Shown piece after piece: positions 41,756 to 52,352 of a stretch of DNA of 64,000 nucleotides. Within the stretch, counting starts at the first letter, position 1; each line of letters begins with the position of its first letter. Position numbers and translations under genes: made by a program. The notes beneath the pieces were generated by a model. The model made no database searches. It saw nothing but the letters and a program-made list of their open reading frames with translations, and had not been told where the DNA came from. The DNA is from CAUZIZ01 sp965218775 (GTDB lineage: Bacteria; Acidobacteriota; UBA6911; RPQK01; JAJDTT01), in the NCBI GenBank assembly GCA_965218775.1, contig CBDCLS010000006.1, positions 1,612,001 through 1,676,000 of the forward strand, written 5' to 3'.

Positions 41756-42824
41756 CTATACGGGATACCCGAGAACCTCGAGTGTTCCCCCTGCAACCTC
41801 GACAAAAAGTTGCTGCTGGCTTGGCGTAAGCTGGTGTCGCCACTTTTCGTGCTGGTTTGCCCAGATCGGTCGCGCTGCCAGCATTCTCCGCACCTCCTGA
41901 GAAGAGTCAATCTCGTTCAATTGTCCTAGCAAACGTTGCAGTTGATCCTCCGGACTGCACAGCACATGTTCATAGTGCACCTCAACAAATGAATCGGCCA
42001 TCTCGTTCTTGCATTTCGCCAGCAGCTCCATGCTCTCCTTCCATCTCTCTGCACATGCCTCAAGTGTTTCCGGGATCCATTGAGCGCCTGTTCTGCGACG
42101 CATGGCTAGCATCGATAGGGCAACGTCGCGACCATCGCGAATGCAATGGACGATCTTTGCACCAGGGAACAAGCTGGTGATCTGGTCGAGCCAATGCCGG
42201 TGCGGCGGCGTCTTTTCGACAATCCGTGTCTTACAGGTTGTCGCGAGCTTAGCCTGAAACACGCCTTCGACGAACTGGGCGATAAGTTGATCAAGCGTCG
42301 TATCGTCGACCCAGTCCCCCAGCCACTTGTCCCGCCCTCTAAAGAGGCGTTCCAGATAGTAATTGAATAGGTGCGTTTCCGTCCCTGACGCCAGCCGAGA
42401 ATGTGATCCTAATAGCTCGCTGAGCCAGGTTGTGCCGGAACGCGGATGCCCCACGATGAAGATGGGGGGGGAAATCAAGTTGCGACACACGGAACTCTTT
42501 CTCCGGCCGAGTTCTGTCATGTCTGCGGACCGGTTTTGGTTTTCTGGCCGCCACGAGCTTTTTGGCTTTACGGTGGCTGGCATCGGCCGCCTCCGCATTC
42601 CCGAGCTGTCGGAGAGCGTTTCCCTTGCGGCGATGAACATCGGGATTGAGAGGCTGCAACTCGGCGGCTTTGCGGTACGAGGCGACCGCCTCCTCGAGCT
42701 TTCCTTTCTCAGTCAAAGCGTCTCCGAGGGTCTTGTGAATGTAGAAGGGCTGTTTGGGATTCAATTCCAGGGCCTTCTGATAACAGCAGATCGCTCGATT
42801 CAAGTCTCCCTGTTTGCGCCGATT
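41756..42824 (-). pseudogene. TPR-sulfotransferase, frameshifted at a C8 tract
   Basis: Two frames together make one gene. The first (from about 42824) encodes TPR repeats, NRAICCYQKALELNPKQP and LEEAVASYRKAAELQPLNPD. The second, from about 42470 to 41756, encodes a sulfotransferase domain with the PAPS-binding PIFIVGHPRSGTTWL, the 3'-phosphate motif HCIRDGRDVALSMLAM, and a C-terminal HEKWRHQLTPSQQQLF. They join at eight consecutive C on the coding strand (G8 at 42464-42471): with seven C the product would read QLDFPP then IFIVGHPRSG, as in normal TPR-sulfotransferases. An upstream in-frame TAG near 42825 also leaves the N-terminus short. It would transfer sulphate from PAPS to a hydroxyl group. 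An internal ATG (42640) could still express the sulfotransferase alone. Confidence 0.75.
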
Positions 42825-43016
42825 CTATTGATAATCATGCTGACACTACCTTCTCTGGAACGGTACAACGAGCATGGCCACGTGTAGGGTCAAACCCAAA
42901 GAGCAATCATGTCCCAAAAAACCAAAATCTTAACCAGCTAGTCTAGCATTCTCATCAGTAGCGTGCCGAAGGTTCAATCGCTCAGAATGCCTGCCCAGGG
43001 CGATTGGGTGTGACAT

Positions 43017-43952
43017 CTAACCGGCCCGGAGCAGGGAGTCAAAATACTCGATGGTCCAGGTCAGGCCCTCGCGACGGTTCACCTTGGGCTCCCAGTCGAG
43101 CAGTTCCCGGGCTCGGCTGATGTCGGGGCGCCGCCGGACCGGATCGTCGGGAGGGAGGGGATCGAAGCGGATCTCGGAGCGGGAACCGGTTAGTTCCTTG
43201 ATCAGTTCCGCCAGCTCCAGCATGGAGCACTCTTCTGGGTTGCCCAGGTTGACGGGATCGGAAAGGCCTTCCTTCGCCATCAACTTTTCCAGCCCCGATA
43301 CCAGGTCGGAGACGAAACAGAAGGATCGGGTCTGAGATCCATCTCCGTACAGGGTCAGGGGCTGCTGTCGCAGAGCCTGGACCACGAAGTTGCTGACCAC
43401 CCGCCCGTCCTGGACCGACATTCTGGGTCCGTAGGTGTTGAAGATCCGGGCGATCCTCACGTCAACCTGGTTCTGGCGGTGATAGTCCATCATCAGGGTC
43501 TCCGCCAGGCGCTTACCCTCGTCGTAGCAGCTGCGGAGGCCTATTGGGTTGACGTTGCCCCAATAGGCCTCTGTCTGCGGGTGGACCAGTGGATCTCCGT
43601 AGACCTCAGAGGTGCTTGCCTGCAGGATCCGGCCCTTGACCCGCTTGGCCAATCCCAGCATGTTGAGGGTCCCCAAGACATTGGTCTTGACCGTCTTGAC
43701 TGGGTTGTATTGATAGAAGATGGGTGAGGCCGGAGAGGCTAGATTGTAGATCTGATCCACTTCCACCAGGATGGGGCGAGTGACGTCGTGGCGAATGAAC
43801 TCGAAATGACTGTGGTCGCGAAGCGGTTGGATATTGGTCTTCGATCCGGAAAAAAGATTGTCCAGACAGATGACTTCATGTCCCTGGCTCAGCAGTGATT
43901 CACAGAGATAGCTGCCGATGAACCCGGCTCCCCCTGTTATTAGAATACGCAT
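43017..43952 (-). CDS. UDP-glucuronate decarboxylase (UDP-xylose synthase)
   Basis: The 311-residue extended short-chain dehydrogenase has the NAD-binding GGAGFIGSYL at 7-16, a catalytic TSEVYGDP region near 114-121, and Y143-x3-K147 in SCYDEGKR. The YDEGKR form, HDVTRP near 55-60, and the ASPASPIFYQYNPVKT block are specific to UXS, which converts UDP-glucuronate to UDP-xylose. An RRRPDIS block near the C-terminus agrees. The gene probably supplies sugar donors for surface polysaccharides. It is transcribed towards the sulfotransferase gene, in the same direction as galE. Confidence 0.93.
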   Translation of the reverse strand: MRILITGGAGFIGSYLCESLLSQGHEVICLDNLFSGSKTNIQPLRDHSHFEFIRHDVTRPILVEVDQIYNLASPASPIFYQYNPVKTVKTNVLGTLNMLGLAKRVKGRILQASTSEVYGDPLVHPQTEAYWGNVNPIGLRSCYDEGKRLAETLMMDYHRQNQVDVRIARIFNTYGPRMSVQDGRVVSNFVVQALRQQPLTLYGDGSQTRSFCFVSDLVSGLEKLMAKEGLSDPVNLGNPEECSMLELAELIKELTGSRSEIRFDPLPPDDPVRRRPDISRARELLDWEPKVNRREGLTWTIEYFDSLLRAG

Positions 43953-44169
43953 GCTATCCTGTAGTTATTCAGTGCTCAAACCAAGGAGGTGCAGACGTCA
44001 GTGCCGCCACTGGCCACGTTGGATGATTCCGGTGAAAACCTCAGTCCCACTTACTCCTCGGAACTGGGTTTGATGTTGCCGGCATGCTACTCCGTGCGCG
44101 GCTGTGTTTTGCTCTTACGTCGATAGATGCTCTTCCTCAGCGACCTGCGACCCGTGACTTGCGACCTTT

Positions 44170-45147
44170 CTAGTAGGTCCGTTTCTGCTCCCATGACCAG
44201 GCCGTCTCTACGATCGTCTCCAGCTCCGAATACCCTGGAGTCCATCCCAGCAGGGACGACGCCTTGCTGGAATCGGCGACCAGCTCTGGAGGATCGCCAG
44301 ATCGTCGCTCCGCCACTCTACTGGCGAGCGTGCGGCCCGTCACCCGCTCTGCCGCACTTACCACTTCCCTGACAGTATAACCGGAGCCCGTACCGAGGTT
44401 GAAAGAATCGCTGGCCTTCCCCTGCTTCAGCCACTGGTAGGCCGCGATGTGGGCCGCGGCTAGATCCAGTACATGGACGAAGTCGCGCACGCAGGATCCA
44501 TCTTGGGTGGGGTAGTCGTCCCCAAAAACCGTGACTTCAGGAGCCTCTCCTTTGGCAACTCGTAGGATCAGTGGTATCAGGTGCGTCTCGGGATCATGGG
44601 ATTCGCCAATCTTCCCGTCCAGACTGGCTCCGGCGGCGTTGAAGTAGCGGAGGGCGACGAAAGGGAAATCATAGGCCCGGTCATACTCCCTCAAGATCCG
44701 TTCGACGAAGTATTTGGTCTCACCATAGGGATTTATCGGATTCCAGGGATGCCCTTCATCGATGGGGGTGTATTGTGGATTTCCGTAGACGGCGCAGCTG
44801 GAGGAAAAGATGAACCGGCGCACCCCATGGCGCCTCATGATCCGAAAGAGTGTCAGGGCAGTAAGGACGTTTTCCTCGTAGTAGAGCTGAGGGTCCTCCA
44901 CCGATTCACCTACATAACAGCGGCTGGCAAAGTGCATGACTCCATCGATGGCATGCTGGCTGAAAAGGGAGTCCAGCACGCTCTCATCCGACAGATTTCC
45001 GAGGACGAAGTCGCCCGCTACAACCGCCTCTCGGTGGCCTTCCCCGAGGTGGTCCAGGACCACCGGGTGGAAGCCGGAGCGAGCCAGCTCACGCACCACG
45101 TGGCTCCCGATGTATCCTGCCCCGCCGGTGACCAGAATTGTGTCCAT
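44170..45147 (-). CDS. galE: UDP-glucose 4-epimerase
   Basis: The 325-residue protein has GGAGYIGSH at 8-16, MHFASRCYVGESVEDP near 71-86, SSSCAVYGNP near 115-124 and the catalytic Y141-x3-K145 in NPYGETKYFVE. YFNAAGAS near 168-175 is the substrate loop typical of GalE, which interconverts UDP-glucose and UDP-galactose using bound NAD. It is of normal length. A 217-bp gap with nothing notable separates it from the UXS gene. Confidence 0.95.
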   Translation of the reverse strand: MDTILVTGGAGYIGSHVVRELARSGFHPVVLDHLGEGHREAVVAGDFVLGNLSDESVLDSLFSQHAIDGVMHFASRCYVGESVEDPQLYYEENVLTALTLFRIMRRHGVRRFIFSSSCAVYGNPQYTPIDEGHPWNPINPYGETKYFVERILREYDRAYDFPFVALRYFNAAGASLDGKIGESHDPETHLIPLILRVAKGEAPEVTVFGDDYPTQDGSCVRDFVHVLDLAAAHIAAYQWLKQGKASDSFNLGTGSGYTVREVVSAAERVTGRTLASRVAERRSGDPPELVADSSKASSLLGWTPGYSELETIVETAWSWEQKRTY

Positions 45148-45392
45148 CAGTCTCTTGTGCCCTTTCCTGCTTCTTGCTCAGGCTAGAAGCGCCAGTGGTC
45201 TCCTCTCTACAAAGGCCTGTTGAGCTCCGCCTGCAGAGGACACTAGCAACCCACCTTCGGCCGGTCAAGAGCCCGATGAATCCGGCGGATCTAGGACTCG
45301 AACCAGTTCAGTCGGCCACGCCTCACCCTGCGAGGCGCCCCTTGACCCTTTCGTTTTGCCGCGCATAGAATCGTGACGTCGATGGGTTCTTG

Positions 45393-46637
45393 ATGCGACT
45401 TTTCGGACGGGCTCTAGCTGTTTCGTCTTTCCTTCTGATCTTTGTTGGCTTTGCTGGATGGAGCCTTTACTGGCCATTCTCCTCGCCCACCCTACAAGTG
45501 TCTGCAGAGCGGCCGACTGCAACAGCCAGGCTCAAACTTGCGGCCGATTTCCCCGCAGGACTAGAGGCCCCTCTGGTCGCGACGCTTGAGGGTGACGCCC
45601 CCGAGCAGAGAGCTTTCTCCTTGCGTTCCCACTCTGGCAGAGGCACCCCAATTCTGGCCCAGCTCGACCCCACATCGGGTAGGTTGTGGATGATCAGAGG
45701 TGTCGAACCACAAGAGCGAGCCTCGACTGTCAAATTCACTGCGGCCCTGTACGCAGGGGAACCCATCCTAGAGATATCCCGGGAGCCAGGCGGCTTCCTC
45801 TTCTCTGAGTCGGAACGGCCGCTTCTCTTCTATCAGGAAGCCCCCAAGTCGCTCGATGGTCTGTACGAACGGGCCAATTATGCGCATCCGGTCTATGGTC
45901 TAGACGGCGAGATCTTGACTCAGGACTTTCCGGAGGACCATCCGCATCATCGGGGAGTCTTCTGGGCCTGGCACCAACTTCTGGTGAAGGAACTACGTGC
46001 GGGCGATCCCTGGGATACGACCGACTTTCTGGCAGTGGTCCGCAGGGCCGAGGTAGTTGATGAGGGTCCAGTCTTTGCTACGCTGAAGGTGAACGTACTG
46101 TGGACCTCTTCACGGTACCAGGACAGCGCTGGTCAGCCTCAACCCATAGTCGAGGAGAACTCGACAATCCGGGTATTTCGATCTTCCGAAGAGAGCCAGT
46201 GTCTGGATTTCGAGATTGTCCTGAAGCCGTTGGTGACCGGTCTCCGGCTGGGTGGCGCCGAGAACTCACGGGGCTACTCCGGGTTCACGGTGCGGGTCAA
46301 GCCTCCACTGGAGGGAGTGCTTCATGACAGCATCGGAATCCTGGTCCAGGATCGTATCGGTGAAGCGAGTCCCTGGGCCGATTACAGCGGGCGATTCGGG
46401 GCAACAGACCGGGTCTCCGGGATTGCGATCCTGAGCCACCCCTCCTTGCCCGAGTTTCCCCCGAAATGGGTCCTGCGCCATTATGGAATGGTGAACGTAG
46501 CCTATCCTGGACGGCACGCTGTCGCAGTTTCCCAGGACACCCTTGTAGTCCTCCGCCACCGCGTCGTAGTCCACCGAGGGACTCAGGCCCAGGCGAGAAT
46601 CCCCGATCACCAGAAAATCTATGAGGCCGCCTGGTAG
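45393..46637 (+). CDS. DUF6807 (PmoA-like) family protein with N-terminal anchor
   Basis: The 414-residue protein has an N-terminal hydrophobic segment (SSFLLIFVGFAGWSLYWPF, about 11-29), so it is exported or membrane-anchored. The rest is beta-rich and contains the family signature EDHPHHRGVFWAWHQL near 181-196 and RGYSGFTVRV near 293-302. DUF6807 proteins were named PmoA family because of an old methane oxygenase label, but they are now linked to carbohydrate-related oxidoreductase operons; the real function is unknown. The His pair in HPHHRG suggests a metal or catalytic site. The ATG at 45393 follows a TTG in frame; either may start. It stands alone. Confidence 0.78.
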   Translation: MRLFGRALAVSSFLLIFVGFAGWSLYWPFSSPTLQVSAERPTATARLKLAADFPAGLEAPLVATLEGDAPEQRAFSLRSHSGRGTPILAQLDPTSGRLWMIRGVEPQERASTVKFTAALYAGEPILEISREPGGFLFSESERPLLFYQEAPKSLDGLYERANYAHPVYGLDGEILTQDFPEDHPHHRGVFWAWHQLLVKELRAGDPWDTTDFLAVVRRAEVVDEGPVFATLKVNVLWTSSRYQDSAGQPQPIVEENSTIRVFRSSEESQCLDFEIVLKPLVTGLRLGGAENSRGYSGFTVRVKPPLEGVLHDSIGILVQDRIGEASPWADYSGRFGATDRVSGIAILSHPSLPEFPPKWVLRHYGMVNVAYPGRHAVAVSQDTLVVLRHRVVVHRGTQAQARIPDHQKIYEAAW

Positions 46638-46750
46638 ATTCCTGACCGTGCCGACCCACCTCCCCTAGCGGTGGACTTTGGAGGTGGAGCGACAGACTTC
46701 GGGGCGTCCTTCGACACCTTTACACAGACCAACTAACGATCTGCAGGCAA

Positions 46751-46860
46751 CCGCTGACCTGAAAGATTCATTGGCGAACGTAGCTTTGGCCTCCAGGCCG
46801 AAGGCTTATTCTTACCAGCCTTTGGCTCGGACGGCGGCCTGGAGCCCACCGCTACGCCTC
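46751..46860 (+). repeat. Dispersed palindromic repeat, copy 2 (family P3)
   Basis: It starts GCTGACCTGAAAGATTCATT and contains GTAGCTTTGGCCTCCAGGCC and GGCGGCCTGGAGCCCACCGC. It is inverted relative to the copy at 1662-1775 and in the same orientation as 51549-51655. It lies just upstream of uvrB. Confidence 0.85.
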
Positions 46861-46906
46861 CTGCTCAACCCCGACCTAAAGACCCTTACCTCTCTATAAT
46901 GGTCGT

Positions 46907-48976
<2,070 letters not shown>

Positions 48977-49129
48977 GCAGTGAGCAGTGAACAGTGGGCA
49001 GGGAAAAATACTTGGCCTTGCAAGTCCCAATGCCTAAGTCGTTGAAGAATCAGGATTTGCTCGAATGGGGTAGTTTTGAAAACTGGCCTCAGCTTCTGGC
49101 GTGACCGGCGCCCTGAGTGCCTAGGAGGG

Positions 49130-49352
49130 AGGTGAATCCTGAAGGGATTCCGTATTTCAGCCCAGGGTTTCCGAACCCTGGGTCAACGGCGCCGCCCCTG
49201 GATTTCAACCCTGAATGGGTTGCGTACAGAAGGGCAACAACTGGGTCAGGACGCAACCCTTACGGGGTTGATTATTAAGGGGTGAACTCTCTCACCCAGG
49301 GTTCGGAAACCCTGGGCTGGAATCCACAATCCCGTTGGGATTGACCTCTCTT
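49130..49352. repeat. Large inverted-repeat element between uvrB and aroA
   Basis: Outer palindromic blocks CAGCCCAGGGTTTCCGAACC (49158) and its complement (about 49295-49320) flank two inner blocks, TCAACCCTGAATGGGTTGCG and GCAACCCTTACGGGGTTGAT. The right end AATCCCGTTGGGATTGACCT matches the ends of the palindrome at 22963-23136. The copy is more diverged than the one in the nuo operon. Confidence 0.9.
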
Positions 49353-49520
49353 GGTTTTGATGGAACCCATTTCCCATGCCTCGATCCCAAAGTCGATTCG
49401 ATCCAACACGAGATGGAAGACAGCGGAAGTCTCAGCTGAAATCGATTCCAGCCTGTTTTCCCTCTAAACCAATGATTATAAGCATGTTGAAACGATATCT
49501 GAATGCTTTAACCCGACACT

Positions 49521-49670
49521 AGTGAGCGGTGAACAGTGAGCAGTGAGCAGTGCGGAAACAGCTGCAGCCAACAGAGCCGCGAACGACTTGACTCGTTAGC
49601 ACTATGAGGCCAAGTTCCGGCCGTCGAGGACGACGAAGACGGAGAGAGAGCCGGACAACAGCAAGATCTC
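49521..49670 (-). repeat. Heptanucleotide array plus dispersed repeat R, copy 3
   Basis: A short plus-sense array (GAGCAGT units, 49521-49552) joins directly to an R copy in minus orientation (GAACGACTTGACTCGTTAGC, CTATGAGGCCAAGTTCCGG, GAGAGAGCCGGACAACAGC). It lies 70 bp before aroA and forms part of a 760-bp non-coding stretch. Confidence 0.8.
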
Positions 49671-49740
49671 TGCTAGCTCCGACCCAATGGGGACGGCGCT
49701 TCTGGGGACGGACTAAGCTAGACTGAACGCCGGGAGGATC

Positions 49741-51048
49741 ATGATTCAGATCGAGCCGGTTCGCACACTTCGTGGAGAGGTCCAGATACCCGGCGACAAG
49801 AGCATCTCCCACCGCTATGCCATGCTGGGAGCGATGGCCCAGGGCGTCACCCGCATCGAAAATTTCTCGGCAAGCCGTGACTGTCAGGCGACCCTCAACT
49901 GCGTGGGCGGCCTGGGAGTCGAAGTCAAGCAGTCACAAACGACCGTGGAGATTTCCAGCGCCGGCTGGGACAACTTCGTGCAACCCGATCGGGTTCTGGA
50001 CGCCGAGAACAGCGGGACCACCATTCGTCTCCTCTCGTCCCTGTTGGCCTGCCGGGAGTTCACTTCTTCCATACAAGGGGACGAATCGCTCAACCGCCGT
50101 CCCATGGGGCGCATCATGAACCCCCTGACCCTGATGGGGGCTGAGATCGAGGCGCGGGAGGGTCAGTATCCGCCGCTCACCATCCGCGGTGGCCGGCTTC
50201 AAGGGATTCGCTACCCCTTGCCGGTAGCCAGTGCTCAAGTCAAATCCTGCGTGCTCCTGGCCGGCCTCACCGCGCGCGAACGAACCACCGTAGTCGAGCT
50301 CACATCGTCACGGGACCACACCGAGCGCGCTCTGCCCTTCTTCGGAGCCCGCCTCGAGCAGCGCCAGGATGGGGATGACGATCGCCGCGAAATCAGTGTC
50401 AGTGGGCCGACCGAGCTACGGGCAACCAGCATGGACATTCCCGCTGACTTCTCATCTGCGGTGTACTTTATCCTGGGTGCTGTGCTCGCTCCTGGAAGCG
50501 ATGTAGTGCTCCGGAATGTCGGAGTGAATCCGACTCGGACCGGGTTTCTCAGCCTCTTGGAAGAATCAGGAGCCCAGATCGCGAAATCCAATTCCAGGGA
50601 AGCTAACGGCGAGCCGGTCTGTGATCTCCGAATTGGGTCGACGGACTCGGTTTGGGAGCGATTCCCCACGGAGATCGGAGGCAGTTGGATACCCAATCTG
50701 ATCGATGAGATTCCGGCCCTCGCCGTCTTGGGAGTCCGTCTGAAACAGGGTCTCATCGTCCGCGATGCTCAGGAGCTGAGGAAGAAGGAATCCGACCGTA
50801 TTCAGGCCGTCGTCTCCAACTTACGGCAGCTGGGAGTGGAAGCAGAGGAACTCCCGGACGGGTTGGTGGTGCCCCCGAAACAGCGTGTTCGGGGAGGCAA
50901 GGTCGAGACCTTCGGAGACCATAGGATCGCGATGGCGTTCGCGCTGGCCGCCCTGATCGCCGACGCTCCGGTGGGGTTGGACCACCCCGAGTGTGTAGAC
51001 GTCTCCTTTCCAGGCTTCTTCGATCGGTTCCGTTCCCTTTGCGGTTAG
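49741..51048 (+). CDS. aroA: 3-phosphoshikimate 1-carboxyvinyltransferase (EPSP synthase)
   Basis: The 435-residue enzyme joins shikimate-3-phosphate and PEP in aromatic amino acid synthesis. Family signatures are GDKSISHRYAMLGAMAQG near 18-35, ENSGTTIRLLSSLLA near 90-104, RRPMGRIM near 119-126, QVKSCVLLAGL near 164-174, and KESDRIQAVVSNLRQLG near 344-360, with the DHRIAMAFALAAL block near 392-404. GGGAGG lies just before the ATG. It is followed 8 bp later by aroK, so the two form an operon for consecutive pathway steps (kinase then EPSP synthase). Confidence 0.97.
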   Translation: MIQIEPVRTLRGEVQIPGDKSISHRYAMLGAMAQGVTRIENFSASRDCQATLNCVGGLGVEVKQSQTTVEISSAGWDNFVQPDRVLDAENSGTTIRLLSSLLACREFTSSIQGDESLNRRPMGRIMNPLTLMGAEIEAREGQYPPLTIRGGRLQGIRYPLPVASAQVKSCVLLAGLTARERTTVVELTSSRDHTERALPFFGARLEQRQDGDDDRREISVSGPTELRATSMDIPADFSSAVYFILGAVLAPGSDVVLRNVGVNPTRTGFLSLLEESGAQIAKSNSREANGEPVCDLRIGSTDSVWERFPTEIGGSWIPNLIDEIPALAVLGVRLKQGLIVRDAQELRKKESDRIQAVVSNLRQLGVEAEELPDGLVVPPKQRVRGGKVETFGDHRIAMAFALAALIADAPVGLDHPECVDVSFPGFFDRFRSLCG

Positions 51049-51056
51049 GCAACCCG

Positions 51057-51551
51057 GTGACCCAACACATTTACCTGGTAGGTTTCATGGGAAGCGGCAA
51101 ATCGACTATCGGGCAAGCCCTTGCCCGGGAGCTGGGGCGAGTCTGTCTCGATCTCGACGATCTGATCGAAGAGCACGAAGGAATGACCATTCCGGAGATC
51201 TTCGATCGCCATGGGGAGCCCCGTTTCCGAGAAATCGAAGCCCGCTTGCTGCTAGAGATCCTGGACTTGCCGCCGGCAGTAGTTGCTGTGGGCGGAGGAG
51301 CCTTCATCCAGGAGTACAACCGGAATCTGATTCTGGAAAAAGGTTTCGCCGTCTGGCTCAACATCCCTATCGAGTTGGCTTGGGAGCGATCCAGCCAGGT
51401 CGACAACCGTCCGCTGGCTCGAAATCGAGAAGCCTTCGAGTCGCTTTTTCTCGAGCGAAAAGAGCTCTATCGGATGTCTCATCTAGCCGTCGACATCGAA
51501 GGAAAATCGCCAGAGGCGATCTGCAAGGAAATCGTTGAGAAGCTAAGCTGA
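51057..51551 (+). CDS. aroK: Shikimate kinase
   Basis: The 164-residue protein has the P-loop GFMGSGKST at 9-17, the shikimate-binding DLDDLIEEHEG near 32-42, FREIEARLL near 56-64 and the GGGAF loop near 79-83, with RPLARNR near 118-124 as the lid. It phosphorylates shikimate at O3. GTG 51057 is chosen: earlier in-frame codons overlap aroA and add a sequence unlike the family. It directly follows aroA. Confidence 0.95.
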   Translation: MTQHIYLVGFMGSGKSTIGQALARELGRVCLDLDDLIEEHEGMTIPEIFDRHGEPRFREIEARLLLEILDLPPAVVAVGGGAFIQEYNRNLILEKGFAVWLNIPIELAWERSSQVDNRPLARNREAFESLFLERKELYRMSHLAVDIEGKSPEAICKEIVEKLS

Positions 51552-51655
51552 AACTTCATTTGCAGAAGTAGCTTTGGCCTCCAGGCCGAAGTCTTATTCT
51601 TCTGAGCCTTTGGCTCGGACGGCGGCCTGGAGGCCACCACTACGCCGGACCCGAA
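51549..51655 (+). repeat. Dispersed palindromic repeat, copy 3 (family P3)
   Basis: The copy begins GCTGAAACTTCATTTGCAGA, overlapping the aroK stop region, and continues GTAGCTTTGGCCTCCAGGCC ... GGCGGCCTGGAGGCCACCAC. Its right flank CCGGACCCGAAGTTTC mirrors the left flank of copy 1. Confidence 0.85.
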
Positions 51656-51896
51656 GTTTCGTTCTCGAATGGGGCAGCACCGCTGGAGGGACCTGACACT
51701 TAGAGGTTCCAAATCCGCGCTTCAGCTACCGCTTTCGTCTTCTCTCGCAAAAACCTCTTGACACCGTCTGTCCCTTGCATGGAAAATCTGTAGCAAGCTC
51801 ACTCGCCTGAGTTTCACCTTGCCCCGGAACGGGGCAACGAGAGGAACGGTTTCTTTATCGACTACTGAGAGTTCAAGCGAGTTACCCCTTTGCTTT
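51656..51896. other. Non-coding region after aroK
   Basis: A short stem TTGCCCC-GGAAC-GGGGCAA lies at about 51820-51838 without a T-run, so it is not a clear terminator. No credible gene is seen; small frames here have no ribosome-binding site. Confidence 0.4.
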
Positions 51897-52031
51897 GGCA
51901 AGAGGAGGGTCAGGGGGACAGTGGCGTTCCCCTGGGATAAAACCACAGACTGGGTCCTTGGTTGGAAGGGAGTCCAGGGAAGGTGTTTTATCTCTTTTTG
52001 GCTCCACTGTTCCCCTAACCTCCCTCTTCCC
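51897..52031. repeat. Imperfect inverted repeat, arms of about 48 bp
   Basis: Left arm 51897-51944 has GGCAAGAGGAGGGTCAGGGG, GACAGTGG and GATAAAAC; the right arm 51983-52031 is its complement with a few changes (GTTTTATC, CCACTGTTCCCCTAACC). The loop of about 38 nt is unique. Confidence 0.75.
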
Positions 52032-52179
52032 TGCACCAGCCGATTCGCGCCCTGTCTTCACACCAGGCGAAACACTGGGCTTTGCACCTGCAAAGATGCA
52101 GTAAAGGTCTGCGTCTTCGGCGCCCAATGGCAAGACTGGCCCGGTGGTCTTCTGGTAGCGGCCACACCACACAAGGGAA

Positions 52180-52352
52180 GCTAGTGCAGCGCGCCACAAG
52201 TTTTGAACCAGGGTTCAGCAGCCCCTCGTCGCCGCTGGCGTTGTTGCGCTCGACTCGACATATAGCCCGATATGACTCGCTCGCGACGCCTAGCCAGCGA
52301 CAACGATTGACTACTGTCCCCTGGCTCAGAACTTATGGCGAGCTGCACTAGC
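52180..52352. repeat. 173-bp palindrome ending at the RTX gene start codon
   Basis: The arms 52180-52263 and 52269-52352 pair with mismatches and small gaps over about 84 nt. The outermost 34 nt match at about 30 positions (GCTAGTGCAGCGCGCCACAA against the complement of the right end). The right arm ends at C52352 and the ATG follows at 52353. The transcript leader would therefore be one long hairpin. Confidence 0.85.

Noticed and set aside
45280..45310. tRNA-like 3' end on the minus strand (GGTTCGAGTCCTAGATCC)
   Set aside because: The T-stem does not pair and no matching acceptor, D or anticodon arm exists upstream.
46895..46900. TATAAT as the uvrB promoter -10 box
   Set aside because: It lies only seven bases before the assigned GTG start and lacks a -35 partner at 16-18 bp; it would need a leaderless transcript or a later start.
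51722..52184. Small frames on both strands after aroK
   Set aside because: They have no ribosome-binding site or recognisable motif and are explained by inverted-repeat sequence.
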